The notes below the pieces were generated by a model. The model was given only the letters and a program-made list of their open reading frames with translations, had not been told where the DNA came from and made no database searches. Below, piece after piece: positions 52,528 through 60,130 of a stretch of DNA of 64,000 bases. Numbering within the stretch: the stretch's first letter is position 1; each line of letters begins with the position of its first letter. The stretch is from assembly GCA_021324795.1 (NCBI GenBank), contig JAJPIK010000021.1:19386-83385 (forward strand), written 5' to 3'. The translations under genes were made by a program, and so were the position numbers. The DNA is from Chloroflexota bacterium (GTDB taxonomy: Bacteria > Chloroflexota > UBA6077 > FW602-bin22 > CADDYW01).

Positions 52528-52889
52528 CGGCCCACCCCTTCCAGGATGCCCTGGGAGACGGCCAGGCCCCGCTGGACCGGTGTGGCCGGCACCTGGGCGA
52601 GCAGGCCGTCGAGGAATGGCCGCTGATCGGGGAAGCGCGCCAGAAACGCCTCGGCGAGGACGACTTTGGTCAGCGGCGTCTGTTGGCGCAGGCCAGCGTC
52701 GCGCGCGGGGACCAGCACCGTCACGCCCTTCTTCCCGCTGAGGGCATGCTCCGCGATGCACTGGCCCCGCTGGTCGTAGACCGCGAGCCGTACCCCCTGG
52801 GAGGCGCGGACCCAGACCTGCTGGCCGGCGTACGGATGGGGTACGCTGTAGCGGCTCCCTCCGAAGCTCACCAGGCAGTCCCAGCTCAC
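52524..52889 (-). pseudogene. istA: istA C-terminal fragment
   Basis: About 120 residues of the Mu-like transposase C-terminal domain (VSWDCLVSFGGSRYSVPHPYAG, VRLAVYDQRGQCIAEHAL). The frame meets a TAA just upstream of KVSWDC (near 52893), where the element is cut. The DDE catalytic core is absent. Confidence 0.8.
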
Positions 52890-52909
52890 CTTTTAAAAGA
52901 CGAGCCGGA

Positions 52910-52938
52910 TTGACAAATCGATTAGATCACACTATGGT
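52910..52938 (+). promoter_or_regulatory. Promoter of the GH127 gene
   Basis: TTGACA (52910-52915), 17-base spacer, TATGGT (52933-52938). It begins 17 bp beyond the broken end of the IS21 remnant. Confidence 0.6.
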
Positions 52939-52982
52939 TGCCTTTAAACGACAGAAACAGAAATTGAGCGGTGGAGAGTCGC

Positions 52983-54917
52983 ATGCCAACTATTCGTCTA
53001 CCCGGGGCCGGTCCGGTCGATAACTCGACCAGTCCCCACGCTCGCCTGCGCACCTTACCGTTTGGCGCCGTCCGACTGAGCGAAGGCTTCTGGTCGAGGC
53101 GCCAAGACATCGTCCGCGAGGTCAGCCTGCCGACTGGCTTTCACATGCTTGACGTCGCCGGCAACCTACATGATCTGCGCCTGGCGGCCGGGCTAGTCAA
53201 GGGTGAGTATCAGGGACCGGTCTTTATGGATTCCGACGTCTACAAATGGCTAGAAGCTGCGGCCTACACGTTGGCCCGGCGCCCGGATCCTGAGCTGGAA
53301 AAGATGGCCGATTCGCTGATCGAGCTGATCGGCCAGGCGCAAGGGAGTGACGGCTATGTCAATTCCTACTGGCAGGTCGTCGAGCCCGAGCGCCGTTGGG
53401 CAGACCTTAGCTTCGGCCATGAGCTCTATTGCGCTGGCCACCTGATCCAGGCCGCAGTCGCCTACGACCGTGGCACGGGCAATCCCCGTCTCCTGGAGAT
53501 CGCTCAACGCTTCGCCGACAACATCGACTCCGTCTTCGGTCCGGGTAAGCGTGACGGCACTCCGGGCCACCCGGAGATCGAAATGGCCTTGGTCGAGCTC
53601 TACCGCGATACTGGCGAGCGGCGTTATCTCAACCTGGCCCAATTCTTCGTCGACCGCCGCGGGCACGGCCTGCTCGATCCGGGCCGACAGCGCCACTCCG
53701 CCTACTTTCAAGATCACGTCCCGGTTCGCGAAGCAAGCACCGTCGAGGGGCATGCCGTCCGCCAGCTCTACCTCACTAGCGGACTTACCGACCTTTACTT
53801 GGAAACCGGCGACGCTACTCTCTGGCAAGCTCTCTCGCGGCAATGGGATGACATGGTCCGGCGAAAGATGTACGTCACCGGCGGGGTTGGCTCGCGCCAC
53901 ATGGGTGAAGCGTTTGGCGAAGCGTACGAGCTCCCGAACGATCGTGCCTACTGCGAGACCTGCGCGGCGATCGCCAGCGTTATGTGGAACTGGCGGATGC
54001 TGCTCGCTACCGGTGAAAGCCGCTACGCCGATGTGCTCGAGCGCGCTCTCTACAACGCCATTCTGAGCGGCATCTCGCTCGACGGTCAGCGCTACTTCTA
54101 CGTCAATCCCTTGCTCAGCCACGGCGTCGATTCGCTGATCGGCCGCAAGTTCGCTGAGCGCTTCGCATGGCATAGCTGCGCCTGCTGCCCGCCGAACGTC
54201 ATGCGCCTTTTCGCCTCGCTCGACCACTACGTCGCGACCCGAGACGGGCAGGGCCTCCAGATCCACCTCTACACCCCGGCCAACCTCGATGTCACGCTCG
54301 AATCAGGACAACTCGCTCGGATCGAGTTGACGACTGACTACCCGTGGCGTGGCGAAGTCCGGCTCACGATCCAGGAGAGCCCGACTAACCCGTGGTCACT
54401 CAGCTTGCGGATTCCCGATTGGTCGGCGAATGCCACGATCCGAATCAACGGTCAGCCACAGTCCAACGTCGAAACGCGCAAAGGCTACGCGATCCTGAAG
54501 CGAAGCTGGCGATCCGGCGACATCGTCGAACTCGACCTGGCCATGACAGCGCGCCTGACCGAGGCACATCCTTGGGTCGATCCCGCCCGAGCCAGCGTCG
54601 CGATCGAGCGTGGCCCTCTCGTCTACTGTCTCGAGCAGCCCGACCAGGAGGCCACGACTCACGTCCTCAACGTCGAGATCGACCCATCGTCACCGTTGAC
54701 CGACTGTTGGCGACCGGATCTGCTTGGTGGAATCATGACAATTCAGGCGAATGGCAGCACGGTAGATACTGTCGCTTGGTCCAGCCGCCTTTATGCCCCG
54801 TTCGGCACGACGGCTCGCCTGCCGCGGAGATCGACTCGGCTCACCGCTATTCCATATTACGCCTGGGCGAACCGGGGTAGAGCCGCGATGCGCGTGTGGA
54901 TTCCGAGGGCAAGGTGA
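52983..54917 (+). CDS. Glycoside hydrolase family 127 (beta-L-arabinofuranosidase-like)
   Basis: A 644-residue retaining glycosidase like Bifidobacterium HypBA1, which removes beta-L-arabinofuranose from plant glycans. The zinc-cysteine site is present: Glu325 and Cys327 in AYCETCAAIASVMWNWRML (E338/C340 in HypBA1) and Cys401-Cys402 in HSCACCPPNVMRL (C417/C418). VEGHAVRQLYLTSGLTDLY and YVTGGVGSRHMGEAFGEAYELPND (in parts) are family signatures. No signal peptide, so it acts inside the cell on imported arabinosides. ATG at 52983 has GGAGAG upstream. Confidence 0.93.
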   Translation: MPTIRLPGAGPVDNSTSPHARLRTLPFGAVRLSEGFWSRRQDIVREVSLPTGFHMLDVAGNLHDLRLAAGLVKGEYQGPVFMDSDVYKWLEAAAYTLARRPDPELEKMADSLIELIGQAQGSDGYVNSYWQVVEPERRWADLSFGHELYCAGHLIQAAVAYDRGTGNPRLLEIAQRFADNIDSVFGPGKRDGTPGHPEIEMALVELYRDTGERRYLNLAQFFVDRRGHGLLDPGRQRHSAYFQDHVPVREASTVEGHAVRQLYLTSGLTDLYLETGDATLWQALSRQWDDMVRRKMYVTGGVGSRHMGEAFGEAYELPNDRAYCETCAAIASVMWNWRMLLATGESRYADVLERALYNAILSGISLDGQRYFYVNPLLSHGVDSLIGRKFAERFAWHSCACCPPNVMRLFASLDHYVATRDGQGLQIHLYTPANLDVTLESGQLARIELTTDYPWRGEVRLTIQESPTNPWSLSLRIPDWSANATIRINGQPQSNVETRKGYAILKRSWRSGDIVELDLAMTARLTEAHPWVDPARASVAIERGPLVYCLEQPDQEATTHVLNVEIDPSSPLTDCWRPDLLGGIMTIQANGSTVDTVAWSSRLYAPFGTTARLPRRSTRLTAIPYYAWANRGRAAMRVWIPRAR

Positions 54918-55003
54918 CGATGCAACCTTCCTGACCAAAAGGACTTGACGACCGGGCGCTCGCTCAAGCTGATGTGCCCGATTACCGACCGAGCCGCTCG
55001 ACG

Positions 55004-56710
55004 CTAGACGATATCCCTTAGCTTCAGCGCAAGCTGCAACCGGAACCGGTCGTCTTCCTCGTCGAGGTGGAGACCGGTGATCTCTTCGATCCGCTGGAGA
55101 CGGTAGCTCACCGTATTGCGGTGGAGATAGAGCGCCTCAGCGGTGCGACTGAGGTTGCCGTGGTTGGCGAAAAACGCCTTAAGGGTAGGGACCAGCTCGC
55201 TGCCGTGGCGATCGTCGTGCTCGACAACTCTTTGCAGCGTCTCTTCATAAAAGCTGGTCAGTTCCGGCGTGCCGTGGAGATGAAAGAGCAGACGATAGAT
55301 TCCAAGGTCGTCGAAGACAGTCGTTCGATTCGGACCAAAGAGCCGCAAGGCAATGGTGAGTGTCTGCTCGGCTTCGCGGTAAGCGCGCGGCGCATCCAGT
55401 GCGCGGGAATAGGCGCGGCCGACGGCAGCCGAGACCGTCATGCCTTCCAAGCAGGTCACGACGCGCTGGCGTACCTCTTCGATCTGGCTCCGCGCGACTG
55501 CCAAACCCTCCTCCGGATCGACCGGATACAGCGCCACCGCGCTTTCGGCATTCATCCGAAGCAGCGCGCCCGGATTTACTCGGGTGAGCTCTTCGCTGAG
55601 CCCCCGGCTGAAGGCGCCACGCAGTCGTGCACTGTATTGCTCATTGTGGCTGCTCATCCATTCGAGGTAGGCTGATGAGGTATCGAGATCAAAGATAACC
55701 ACGACGTACGGCCTGGTCGGATCAAAGCCAAGCAGTTGGCCACGACTGAGGATCGCCGCCTCCGACGTAAAGCGACCAGCAAAGAGATCATCGAGAAAGT
55801 CGCTGCGGATCCGAGTCTCGGCTTCAGTAATCGCCTGACGCTTCGCGATCTCGAGCGCGCAGACCGCGGCGGCCCGCCCCGTGGCGACCCGATCGAGTTC
55901 GTCGAGCTCATCCTCGCGGCCAATGATCGAAAGGAAGCCAACTGGTGTCCCCCGAACAACGATCGGCGCGACCAAGCGCGCCCAGCCGGGCGCGGCAAGC
56001 GCTCGGCGGACCACCGGAGGAGACGTACTCGTCAGAGTTTGCCCTTTGAACCAGTCGGTTTCTCCGCGGCTCTGCCGCAGAGCCGCCTGGAGCTCCTCGC
56101 GGCTGATCTGCCAACGAGCGTCGCTCTGAAAAAATTCCAAAGTACCGCGATCGTCCTCGATCGCGACCGGCTTCTGAGCAATCTCCGCCAGTGTTTCGAT
56201 GATCGCCTCGATGCCTCGGTTTTCGATCGTCTGCTGAGCAAGCTGGCGATAGATTTGGACGCCGCGCTGCTCGAGCTCGGCTCGGCGGTTGACGATGAGT
56301 CCAATGATTGACTTCTCAACCTCGGGAAGACGGACCTCAGGCGGCAGGCTCAACAGTGGAGTTCCGATCGCATCGGCAAGTGCCTGCGCTCCCGGTGGCA
56401 CGTTCCCAGAAACGGCCAGCCCAGAGATTCCTCGTTCGGCAAGCATTTGGAGTAGGCGGGCGAGCAAAGAATGCGGCGCTTCGCTTTGGGTCGGCAAAAC
56501 GGCGAGGGCCATTTCCCCTTGCTCAATGCGCTCGAACGTCGGCAGATCAAGGTGAATCAAGCGCGCCCAGGTCACCGCGCGCTCCAAGCCGCTCGCTCCA
56601 CCAATCACTGTCGTTCCGGCAGGCAGCACCAGACGCATCACATCTCGAACGGTGACGGCCGGTCGGTCCCCCCCAATTGTTCCATCAAGCACACCTAATG
56701 GATCGGTCAC
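55004..56710 (-). CDS. PucR family transcriptional regulator
   Basis: A 568-residue regulator with the PucR N-terminal domain (TVRDVMRLVLPAGTTVIGGASGLERAVTWARLIHLDLP in parts, residues 19-140), a GAF-like middle (VAIEDDRGTLEFF…VAPIVVRGTPVGFLSI), a CdaR/GGDEF-like region (330-460) and a C-terminal HTH (LSRTAEALYLHRNTVSYRLQRIEEITG). Such proteins usually activate catabolic genes for purines, sugar acids or amino acids. GTG start with GAGAG upstream. The targets could be the flanking GH127 or the mutarotase and binding-protein genes; this is inference. Confidence 0.9.
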   Translation of the reverse strand: MTDPLGVLDGTIGGDRPAVTVRDVMRLVLPAGTTVIGGASGLERAVTWARLIHLDLPTFERIEQGEMALAVLPTQSEAPHSLLARLLQMLAERGISGLAVSGNVPPGAQALADAIGTPLLSLPPEVRLPEVEKSIIGLIVNRRAELEQRGVQIYRQLAQQTIENRGIEAIIETLAEIAQKPVAIEDDRGTLEFFQSDARWQISREELQAALRQSRGETDWFKGQTLTSTSPPVVRRALAAPGWARLVAPIVVRGTPVGFLSIIGREDELDELDRVATGRAAAVCALEIAKRQAITEAETRIRSDFLDDLFAGRFTSEAAILSRGQLLGFDPTRPYVVVIFDLDTSSAYLEWMSSHNEQYSARLRGAFSRGLSEELTRVNPGALLRMNAESAVALYPVDPEEGLAVARSQIEEVRQRVVTCLEGMTVSAAVGRAYSRALDAPRAYREAEQTLTIALRLFGPNRTTVFDDLGIYRLLFHLHGTPELTSFYEETLQRVVEHDDRHGSELVPTLKAFFANHGNLSRTAEALYLHRNTVSYRLQRIEEITGLHLDEEDDRFRLQLALKLRDIV

Positions 56711-56821
56711 GTCTCTCGCCTACACCCTCTTCTTCTTCGGACCTAAGAATCCGTTCCTCAAGTTACTCGCCGGGCTATCTGACATTATAGGGATTATAAG
56801 GCCTCTCCGAAACCGCACCAC

Positions 56822-57889
56822 TCAGCCTGGGACCACCCGACCATCTGGCTGGATCTCCTGCACACCAGAGCGGCTTTCGTAAAGCACGGCGCGGAATTGA
56901 ACCGTCTCACGAGCACCGGGGGCGATGTGTCGAGCGGTTCCCATCTTTTGGGTAGCATTCAGACCCTCTCCCGGCCAGCTCGTCCAGATCTCCACGCCCA
57001 TCACGTAAGCTCGGCCGAACCAGGGATAGCCGAAGGAGCCATTCAACTCTTGCCAGAGCCAAACGTATGGGAAGAATTCTTTTGGCCAGACTAAGCCCAC
57101 GCCGAAGCCGAGCTCCTGATTCGTCAAGCCATACCAGCCAGCTTCGAGATCAACGAGATAGCCGAGATTATTGACGCGCTGGCCCGGACCGGGAATCTGG
57201 CGCAAGTCGCGGCTTTGCCCATCCCGACCAACAATCACCGGCCAGCCAAAGCGACCACCATTAGGAAACCAGCTTCGTTCAGGGTCGCTTTGCTGGACGC
57301 TCATGACAATCTGTCGTGCCGGTACGTCCAGTCGACAACTCTCGCTCAGAAATGGCGCTCCGTAGGCAGGGTGGTGCCCCCACATGTAGTCTAAACCGAT
57401 CGCCCCTTCGTTCACCAGCCGCTCTTCGAATTGGATTTCGGGACGTCCGGATTCGATGGTCATCGTTCGCTCGAGAAAGAAAGGCGTCCGCGTCGTCCGA
57501 ATCGAAAAGCGTACTGCCGCTCGATCGCCGTCCGTTTCGAGGATCTGATAATCCCAGGGAGCGGTCGCCAACTCACCGTGAAAGGGCATCTCGATTCCGA
57601 AGCAGGAGGCTGGTCCACCGCCAGATGGGAAGATCTCTTGCCATCCTCCCTCGTAATGATCGAGCCAGGCGACCTGCGAGCTAACCGCCGATGGCGCCAG
57701 GGCCCCCAACTCTTTGAATCCCCAAGGTGCCTTCCAAAGAACGTCGAGATCGCGCGGTTTGAAGCGCAGTTCGTAAATGTCGGCCCCCTTATCCGCTAGA
57801 ACCACACAGCGCAACAGCTCGTTCTCTAGGATCACTGTTCGGGTGAAGCGTCCGGTCAGCGTTTCGCTGACGCGGCATGTCTCCGCCAT
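56822..57889 (-). CDS. DUF4432/aldose 1-epimerase-like protein
   Basis: A 355-residue galactose-mutarotase-fold protein. LRCVVLADKGADIYELRFKPRDLDVLW near the start, DYMWGHHPAYGAPF (His pair) and VWLWQELNGSFGYPWFGRAYVMGVE (in parts) resemble the DUF4432 branch of aldose epimerases. It probably binds or converts anomers of an imported sugar. ATG at 57889 has AGGAGG seven bases upstream; the longer frame to 57991 overlaps the promoter. It lies 111 bp downstream of the PucR start on the same strand. Confidence 0.8.
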   Translation of the reverse strand: MAETCRVSETLTGRFTRTVILENELLRCVVLADKGADIYELRFKPRDLDVLWKAPWGFKELGALAPSAVSSQVAWLDHYEGGWQEIFPSGGGPASCFGIEMPFHGELATAPWDYQILETDGDRAAVRFSIRTTRTPFFLERTMTIESGRPEIQFEERLVNEGAIGLDYMWGHHPAYGAPFLSESCRLDVPARQIVMSVQQSDPERSWFPNGGRFGWPVIVGRDGQSRDLRQIPGPGQRVNNLGYLVDLEAGWYGLTNQELGFGVGLVWPKEFFPYVWLWQELNGSFGYPWFGRAYVMGVEIWTSWPGEGLNATQKMGTARHIAPGARETVQFRAVLYESRSGVQEIQPDGRVVPG

Positions 57890-57990
57890 GTCCAAGCCTC
57901 CTGCGTGAGCTTCTTTTGGAGTCCTTTGCCTCCGCCGGACAAGAAAACTTGGGGTATCTCCCAACTCCCGCCCTGACGGGATATTAGCCA

Positions 57991-57999
57991 AGTATAACA
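57991..57999 (-). promoter_or_regulatory. Extended -10 promoter of the DUF4432 gene
   Basis: Minus strand TGTTATACT, about 100 bases before the ATG at 57889. It faces away from the similar element at 58029, making a divergent promoter pair. Confidence 0.5.
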
Positions 58000-58028
58000 G
58001 GTACCTACCGCTGCTGCCCTAACTCGCG

Positions 58029-58037
58029 TGCTATACT
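58029..58037 (+). promoter_or_regulatory. Extended -10 promoter of the orphan binding-protein gene
   Basis: TGCTATACT, 27 bases before the ATG at 58065; same motif as before the ABC exporter leader. Confidence 0.5.
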
Positions 58038-58064
58038 GGGGAGAGGACGTAGACTGAGCGGCGT

Positions 58065-59519
58065 ATGGCAGATCAATCTTCTCACGAACTGTCTGGATAC
58101 AGCTCGTTGTCCCGGCGTCGGTTGCTTGCTAGCATAGCCAAATTGGGCGTGATCGGCCTCGCCAGTGTCACGACGGCTGGTTGTGGCCCGGCCATTCGTC
58201 TTTCTCGGGTTGCCGATCTCTATCAGCAAGCCATCGGGCAGGCGAAGCGGGCCACGGGAGCGACGCCGCCGCCCAAACGGCTCGAGTGGTTCACGCCGAT
58301 TCCCGATCCGTCTGAAATTCTTGCCCGGGCCCCGTCCGGCAGTCCTACCTGGAATCAGGCGATGGGCTGGCAGCGGATGTTGGATCCCTGGAAAGCCAGC
58401 CATCCTGACATCACGCTCGTCTACCACGTCGCCGCAGCGAGCGACTTGACCAAACAGCAGATCGCGGCAGCGGCCACTGGCTCGCCTGGTGACGTCGCCT
58501 ACACTGACGTGGGAAGCACGCTCGGAAAGGCCAGAGTACTCGACCCGCTTGACGTCGGATCACTCGCTCGGAAGATCGTCAGTGTCGCCCTGACACCACA
58601 GAGCACGAATAATCAGGTCTACGCCTTGCCCATCTTTGTTTCCTGCCTGGGGTTATACCTGAATCACCAGCGCCTGAAAGATGCCGAGCTGGATCCGAAC
58701 ACCCCGCTGCGCGATTGGGCAAGCTTCGAAACCGCCTCCCAAAAGCTGACGAATCGCTCGCGCCAGCTTTATGGCTTCGATGTCTTCGGAAGTGGCTCGC
58801 CGATGAGCGGTCAGGCACGTTATGGGCCGTTTCTCTGGTCAGCCGGTGGCAGCTTCTTCGACGAAACCGGTCAAGCCGCGGTCTGGAATCAGCCCAATGG
58901 CCTGAACGCGATTGTCTACCTCGCCCGGCTCTCTCAGAATTACGCCTGGCCGGGCGCCGCGGTCGCCCCGGATGATACCCTGATCCAAAATTGGCTTTCC
59001 GGACGGACGGCAGCGATTATTTACGGCCCCGAGTTGAGCGCTCAAGCTGATGATCAACACTTGAGCTATAGTGTTCAATCGATACCGGCTTACGTTGCCG
59101 GCCAGGCCTCGTCGCTGGCAGTCAGCGCAGGGGCGGTTGGCATCTTCGCTCAGTCGAGCCATAAGGATTGGGCTCTCGATTTCATCCACTACTTGGCCGA
59201 TAAAGACGCTCAGATTGCCGGTTTGGACTACCTGCGCCTGTTGCCCGCGAACGTCGACGCGGGTGACGCCGCGCCCATCTTCCAGCGTCATCTGGGAATG
59301 CAAGAGTTTCTGCGCATTCTCCGGGAGGATGACATTCATCCGTTCCCAATGGCACCAACCCACGACGCCGAGATCCGGGAGATTTTCCGAGTCTACCTGG
59401 GCATCGCTTTGCAAGGCCTCTCGACTCCCGAAGCCGCCTGGAACACCTCCGCCGCCATGGCAACAAAACTCTTGAAAGCCCCCGTTGCCACCCCAACGCC
59501 GCACACGAGCAATGAGTGA
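58065..59519 (+). CDS. Orphan sugar ABC transporter substrate-binding lipoprotein
   Basis: A 484-residue family 1 solute-binding protein. SRRRLLASIAKLGVIGLASVTTAGC provides a twin-arginine-like motif and lipobox Cys40. LEWFTPIPDPSEILARAP, WKASHPDITLVYHVAAASDLTKQQIAAAATGSPGDVAYTD (in parts) and the Ser/Gly-rich hinge fit CUT1 binders. No permease genes follow, so it must use permeases encoded elsewhere or work as a sensor for the nearby PucR or epimerase genes. The Shine-Dalgarno is weak. Confidence 0.82.
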   Translation: MADQSSHELSGYSSLSRRRLLASIAKLGVIGLASVTTAGCGPAIRLSRVADLYQQAIGQAKRATGATPPPKRLEWFTPIPDPSEILARAPSGSPTWNQAMGWQRMLDPWKASHPDITLVYHVAAASDLTKQQIAAAATGSPGDVAYTDVGSTLGKARVLDPLDVGSLARKIVSVALTPQSTNNQVYALPIFVSCLGLYLNHQRLKDAELDPNTPLRDWASFETASQKLTNRSRQLYGFDVFGSGSPMSGQARYGPFLWSAGGSFFDETGQAAVWNQPNGLNAIVYLARLSQNYAWPGAAVAPDDTLIQNWLSGRTAAIIYGPELSAQADDQHLSYSVQSIPAYVAGQASSLAVSAGAVGIFAQSSHKDWALDFIHYLADKDAQIAGLDYLRLLPANVDAGDAAPIFQRHLGMQEFLRILREDDIHPFPMAPTHDAEIREIFRVYLGIALQGLSTPEAAWNTSAAMATKLLKAPVATPTPHTSNE

Positions 59520-59621
59520 TGAATGACCAGCTGTAACACACTCCTCATCACTCCTCTTCGCTCGCCACTTCGCTGGCACATCTTCTGCCGTTACCCTGAG
59601 TACCGTCCGAGGAGGGTGGCC

Positions 59622-59939
59622 ATGGAAAAATTTGCTCTCACACTCTGGGATTACGGCCGCGATCATCAGTGGGTCCGCCTTCTTGGTTGGACCGAAGATG
59701 AGCTCCGCGCAACTCCCATTCACTATGAAGCGACGTCGGCGAGTGACTACCTCAACCTGGCCAATTTTGGGAACACCGCACTGGGTGTCTCATCGGTAGC
59801 TGGTGGTGGCACCAGCGCCCACACTCGTGCACTTCAGAACGTCTACGTCTATCAGAGCGATACTCCAGCCGAGCTGTACGAGCGTCTGCAACGGCTCATG
59901 GATCAGGAAGGACCTGACCCTTATCCACCACGAGTATAG
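59622..59939 (+). CDS. Hypothetical protein, 105 residues
   Basis: Opens MEKFALTLWDYGRDHQWVRLLGWTEDELRATPIHYEA and ends with a helical, acidic tail (SDTPAELYERLQRLMDQEG). No family recognised, no signal or membrane segment. GAGGAGGG lies just before the ATG at 59622, a convincing start; the longer frame from 59523 is unsupported. Confidence 0.55.
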   Translation: MEKFALTLWDYGRDHQWVRLLGWTEDELRATPIHYEATSASDYLNLANFGNTALGVSSVAGGGTSAHTRALQNVYVYQSDTPAELYERLQRLMDQEGPDPYPPRV

Positions 59940-59966
59940 GGATCGGGAATCAAGAGCCAGGGATAC

Positions 59967-60016
59967 GGGGAGCGCAGGTATCTTGCCTGCTCCCAGGGCA
60001 GCCGTCTCGGCCGCCC
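59967..60016. repeat. Palindromic repeats (GGGGAGCGCAGG…CCTGCTCCC and GGGCAGCCG…CGGCCGCCC)
   Basis: Two adjacent hairpins in the 191-bp gap before the peptidase gene. GGAGCGCAGGTATCTTGCCTGC resembles, from memory, a repeat common between bacterial genes. No other feature in the gap except AGGAGG at 60115-60120. Confidence 0.5.
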
Positions 60017-60130
60017 TCCCGGTCCCGCGTGCTCAGACCCCAGATCCCTGCCCTTCGATGGCCATGTTCTACTCGGTAGAGCAGCAATTTCTCCGCTCGA
60101 ACGGCAATCCCTAGTAGGAGGCAGATTACG

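Larger units (their letters stand above)
51697..52893 (-). mobile_element. Degenerate IS21-family element
   Basis: Contains the end of istA, a broken istB, and at the low end direct copies of TGACCCACC (51702 and 51725) like the terminal repeats of IS21 elements. The 5' part of istA and the other terminus are missing beyond about 52893, so the element cannot move by itself. Confidence 0.75.

Noticed and set aside
51697..52893. Intact, active IS21 element
   Set aside because: istA lacks its catalytic part and istB has a stop and a frameshift.
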